Below, in pieces: positions 47,888-49,770 of a DNA stretch of 49,770 nt. Numbering within the stretch: the stretch's first letter is position 1; each line of letters opens with the position of its first letter. Under the pieces are notes generated by a model. The model ran no database searches, was not told where the DNA came from, and worked only from the letters and a program-made list of their open reading frames with translations. The DNA is taken from NCBI GenBank assembly GCA_023212695.1, contig JALCCG010000130.1, forward strand, positions 1 through 49,770, given 5' to 3'. The position numbers and the translations under genes were made by a program. This DNA comes from Sporisorium sorghi (taxonomy: Eukaryota; Basidiomycota; Ustilaginomycetes; Ustilaginales; Ustilaginaceae).

Positions 47888-49674
47888 ATGTCGCTGTCTC
47901 CACGTCCTGCTGCCATGCAGACGCTTCATTCGTCGCCCGAGCCTCATAAGCACGAGTACAAGCAAGCTGATGCCGACTTTGACCATGACCGAGACTATCG
48001 ATCCACAACATTCACCCAGGATCAGCGACCGCTCCTGCAGTCGCAGCTGCAGCAATCGATACCATCTCGCTTCTCACGCTGCCTTGCATTCATCGCCAAC
48101 GCAACCTTGTCCCCGTCTCGCTCGAGAACGTCTGCTTCGGTCACCACATCTCCATCGCGCAGAGCATGGCTACCCGTTTTGCTGCTAGCCAACCTTGCCA
48201 TCACCGTGGTTGCCTTTGTCGCCGCATGCATCCACTTCAACACTTTTACCACCCTCTTTCTCTATCTTGCGCTGCTCATCGTCGCCTTTCCCATCCTCTC
48301 GCTCTCGCTCTTTGTGGTCAATCTTGACTCGAGCAAGGACAAGCTCGAGCTGTTCGATCTCTCGTCTTACTCAGAGCAATCGTTTCCCTCTTCTTCCAGC
48401 CTTTCCGGCCATGTGTTCGCCTCTCCGCCTCGCAACGCATCCAACGAAAGCGCGACGAGTCGTCGCAGGTCCTGCCGCCGCCCGCGTCAACTCCAATCGC
48501 TCGCTCGAACCGCCCAGTACGTCGGTGCAGTCCTGTGGTTCCTCGCCATCGTAGAATGGGTCTTTTTCCAACCCATTGTACCTTCAAGTGCCGCCGTGGC
48601 AGGCGACGAGATTGCGTCCTATCTCAACGCGTCCCCTACCGCCGATGCTACACCAACGCAACCCATCAAGGTCTTCATCGTGTCCAACCTGTACAACAGC
48701 CAAGAGATCCTGCCTACCTTCAGCTCATCCCTCAAAAACCTCATCCACTTGCTCGGCACAGACAACGTCTTGGTATCCATCTACGAATCACACTCGACCG
48801 ACCAGACCAAATCCATGCTTGCAATCCTCGATCAGGAGCTCGCCCAGACCAACGTCAGCCGTCGCATCCTCTCTGACGACCACGCCACACGCAAGGGCAA
48901 GCTGTCGGCCGTAGCAGACCGCATCGATTTTCTCGCCAACGTCCGCAACACGGCCATGCAGCCCCTCATCAATGCTCCCCACAGATACACCCATGTGCTG
49001 TGGATCAACGACATTGTCTTTACGCCTCAAGATGCGCTCGAATTGCTGCACACCAACCACGCGCGCTACGACCAGGCCTGTGCCATGGATTTCATCGGCA
49101 ACGGCTTCTACGACACCTGGGTCGCCCGCGATGCCGACGGCGACACGCTCAAGCGCCAGTGGCCCTATCTCAAGCGTGCCGACGATGTCGAGGCCATGCG
49201 AAGGGGTAGACCGTTTGAGGTGAATTCGTGCTGGAACGGCATGAGCGCTTTCGACGCCAAGTGGTTTTACCCTTCCACCGACGGTGTCTCTCCCGCGCTT
49301 GCAGGTGTGGATGAGCAAGATGGCCCGGTGACGCCGCCGCTCAAGTTCCGCACTTCGCAGACGTGTCTGTCGTCCGAATGCCAGTTGATATCGTACGACA
49401 TCCACCGTGTCCTGCACGCCTCGGCACGCCGCCCGACGATCTCGATCAACCCGGCGGTCAAGGTGGCGTACAACCACAGGCACTACTTTATGTACAACTC
49501 GGTGATTCCTTCGCCGCTAGTGAGGCCGTGGCGGATCATCTGGCGCGACTGGATCGCAAATCGGTGGTTTGGGTGGATGACGGAGGGCAAGAGGTGGTCG
49601 AACGAGTGCAAGTCCAAGCAGAGGTTTTGGGCTCCAGCGCCGGCGACCGCGGCGGCAGCAGTAACGGCGTCCTA

Positions 49675-49675
<1 letters not shown>
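47888..49675 (+). CDS. GT69/CAP59-type glycosyltransferase (Cmt1-like alpha-1,3-mannosyltransferase)
   Basis: A 595-residue protein. The cytosolic N-terminus is followed by two close hydrophobic segments (WLPVLLLANLAITVVAFVAA and FLYLALLIVAFPILSLSLFV), and a third helix (VGAVLWFLAIVEWVFF) comes before the catalytic part. The latter has the CAP59 pattern: KVFIVSNLYNSQEILP, LVSIYESHSTDQTK, HVLWINDIVFTPQDALELL, CAMDFIGNGFYDTWVARD and the late RTSQTCLSSECQLISYD. Cryptococcal members (Cmt1, Cap59, Cap64) act in Golgi mannan or capsule synthesis; here a Golgi role in glycan or glycolipid mannosylation is likely. The ATG at 47888 is the first in frame. The stop at 49675 is followed immediately by a long poly-C tract. 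Confidence 0.88.
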
Positions 49676-49676
<1 letters not shown>

Positions 49677-49716
<40 letters not shown>

Positions 49717-49736
49717 CCCCCCCCCCCCCCCCCCCC
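49677..49736. repeat. Poly-C tract (C37-T-C22)
   Basis: Two bases after the GT69 stop codon, 37 C (49677-49713), one T and 22 C (49715-49736). Such a run is very rare in native fungal DNA. It may be a true homopolymer at a contig end, a sequencing artefact, or filler. Confidence 0.9.
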
Positions 49737-49770
49737 ACTCCACATCTAACTGCTCGCTCACCACGTATTA

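Overview
This window looks like nuclear DNA of a basidiomycete fungus, most likely a smut (Ustilaginomycotina). That placement is inference. What the sequence shows is a compact set of eukaryotic housekeeping genes on both strands, mostly intronless or with a few short GT-AG introns (58-133 bases, with three longer exceptions), long Gln/Ala/Ser/Pro-rich disordered stretches in the proteins, and intergenic DNA full of CT/GA microsatellites and A/T homopolymers. I see no prokaryotic or viral module, no rRNA, no CRISPR array and no convincing tRNA.

Layout from left to right. 669-4817 (+) is a large USP-family deubiquitinase. 4915-6396 (-) is a four-helix membrane protein converging on it. 7034-8194 (+) is a THOC7-like THO/TREX subunit. 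10453-12597 (+) is a Kre6/Skn1-type GH16 beta-glucan synthesis protein. 13140-13865 (+) is an unknown multi-pass protein. 14181-15694 (-) is a seven-knuckle CCHC protein of the CNBP/Gis2 family, rebuilt here from six exons, two of which are only 11 and 5 bases long. 16206-18410 (+) is a cytosolic-type prolyl-tRNA synthetase with a long in-frame 5' extension. 18655-19203 (-) is mitochondrial [2Fe-2S] ferredoxin (Yah1). 20074-21443 (-) is a two-exon SDR dehydrogenase with a mitochondrial-looking leader. A gene-poor stretch (21444-25321) leads to a GH2 glycosidase at 25322-27331 (+).

The second half holds BFR1 (27697-29211, -) head to head with a TMEM14-family protein (29851-30236, +), a type I single-pass surface protein (30494-32242, -), and CSN4 (33430-35172, -). 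A 6.4-kb gene-free stretch rich in homopolymers follows. It precedes a two-exon putative nuclear protein with an AT-hook-like tail (41599-44059, +). The window closes with a cyclopropane-fatty-acid synthase-like methyltransferase (44587-46260, -) and a GT69/CAP59-type glycosyltransferase (47888-49675, +) that ends against a poly-C tract.

The genes do not form one pathway. Loose themes are RNA/mRNP biology (THOC7, CNBP/Gis2, BFR1, ProRS), ubiquitin/COP9 control (USP, CSN4), cell surface and glycans (Kre6-like, GT69, type I protein, GH2) and mitochondria (Yah1, SDR). The observations most worth checking are the two micro-exons of the CNBP/Gis2 gene, the possible dual-start prolyl-tRNA synthetase, and a 108-base foldback element at 32930-33037.
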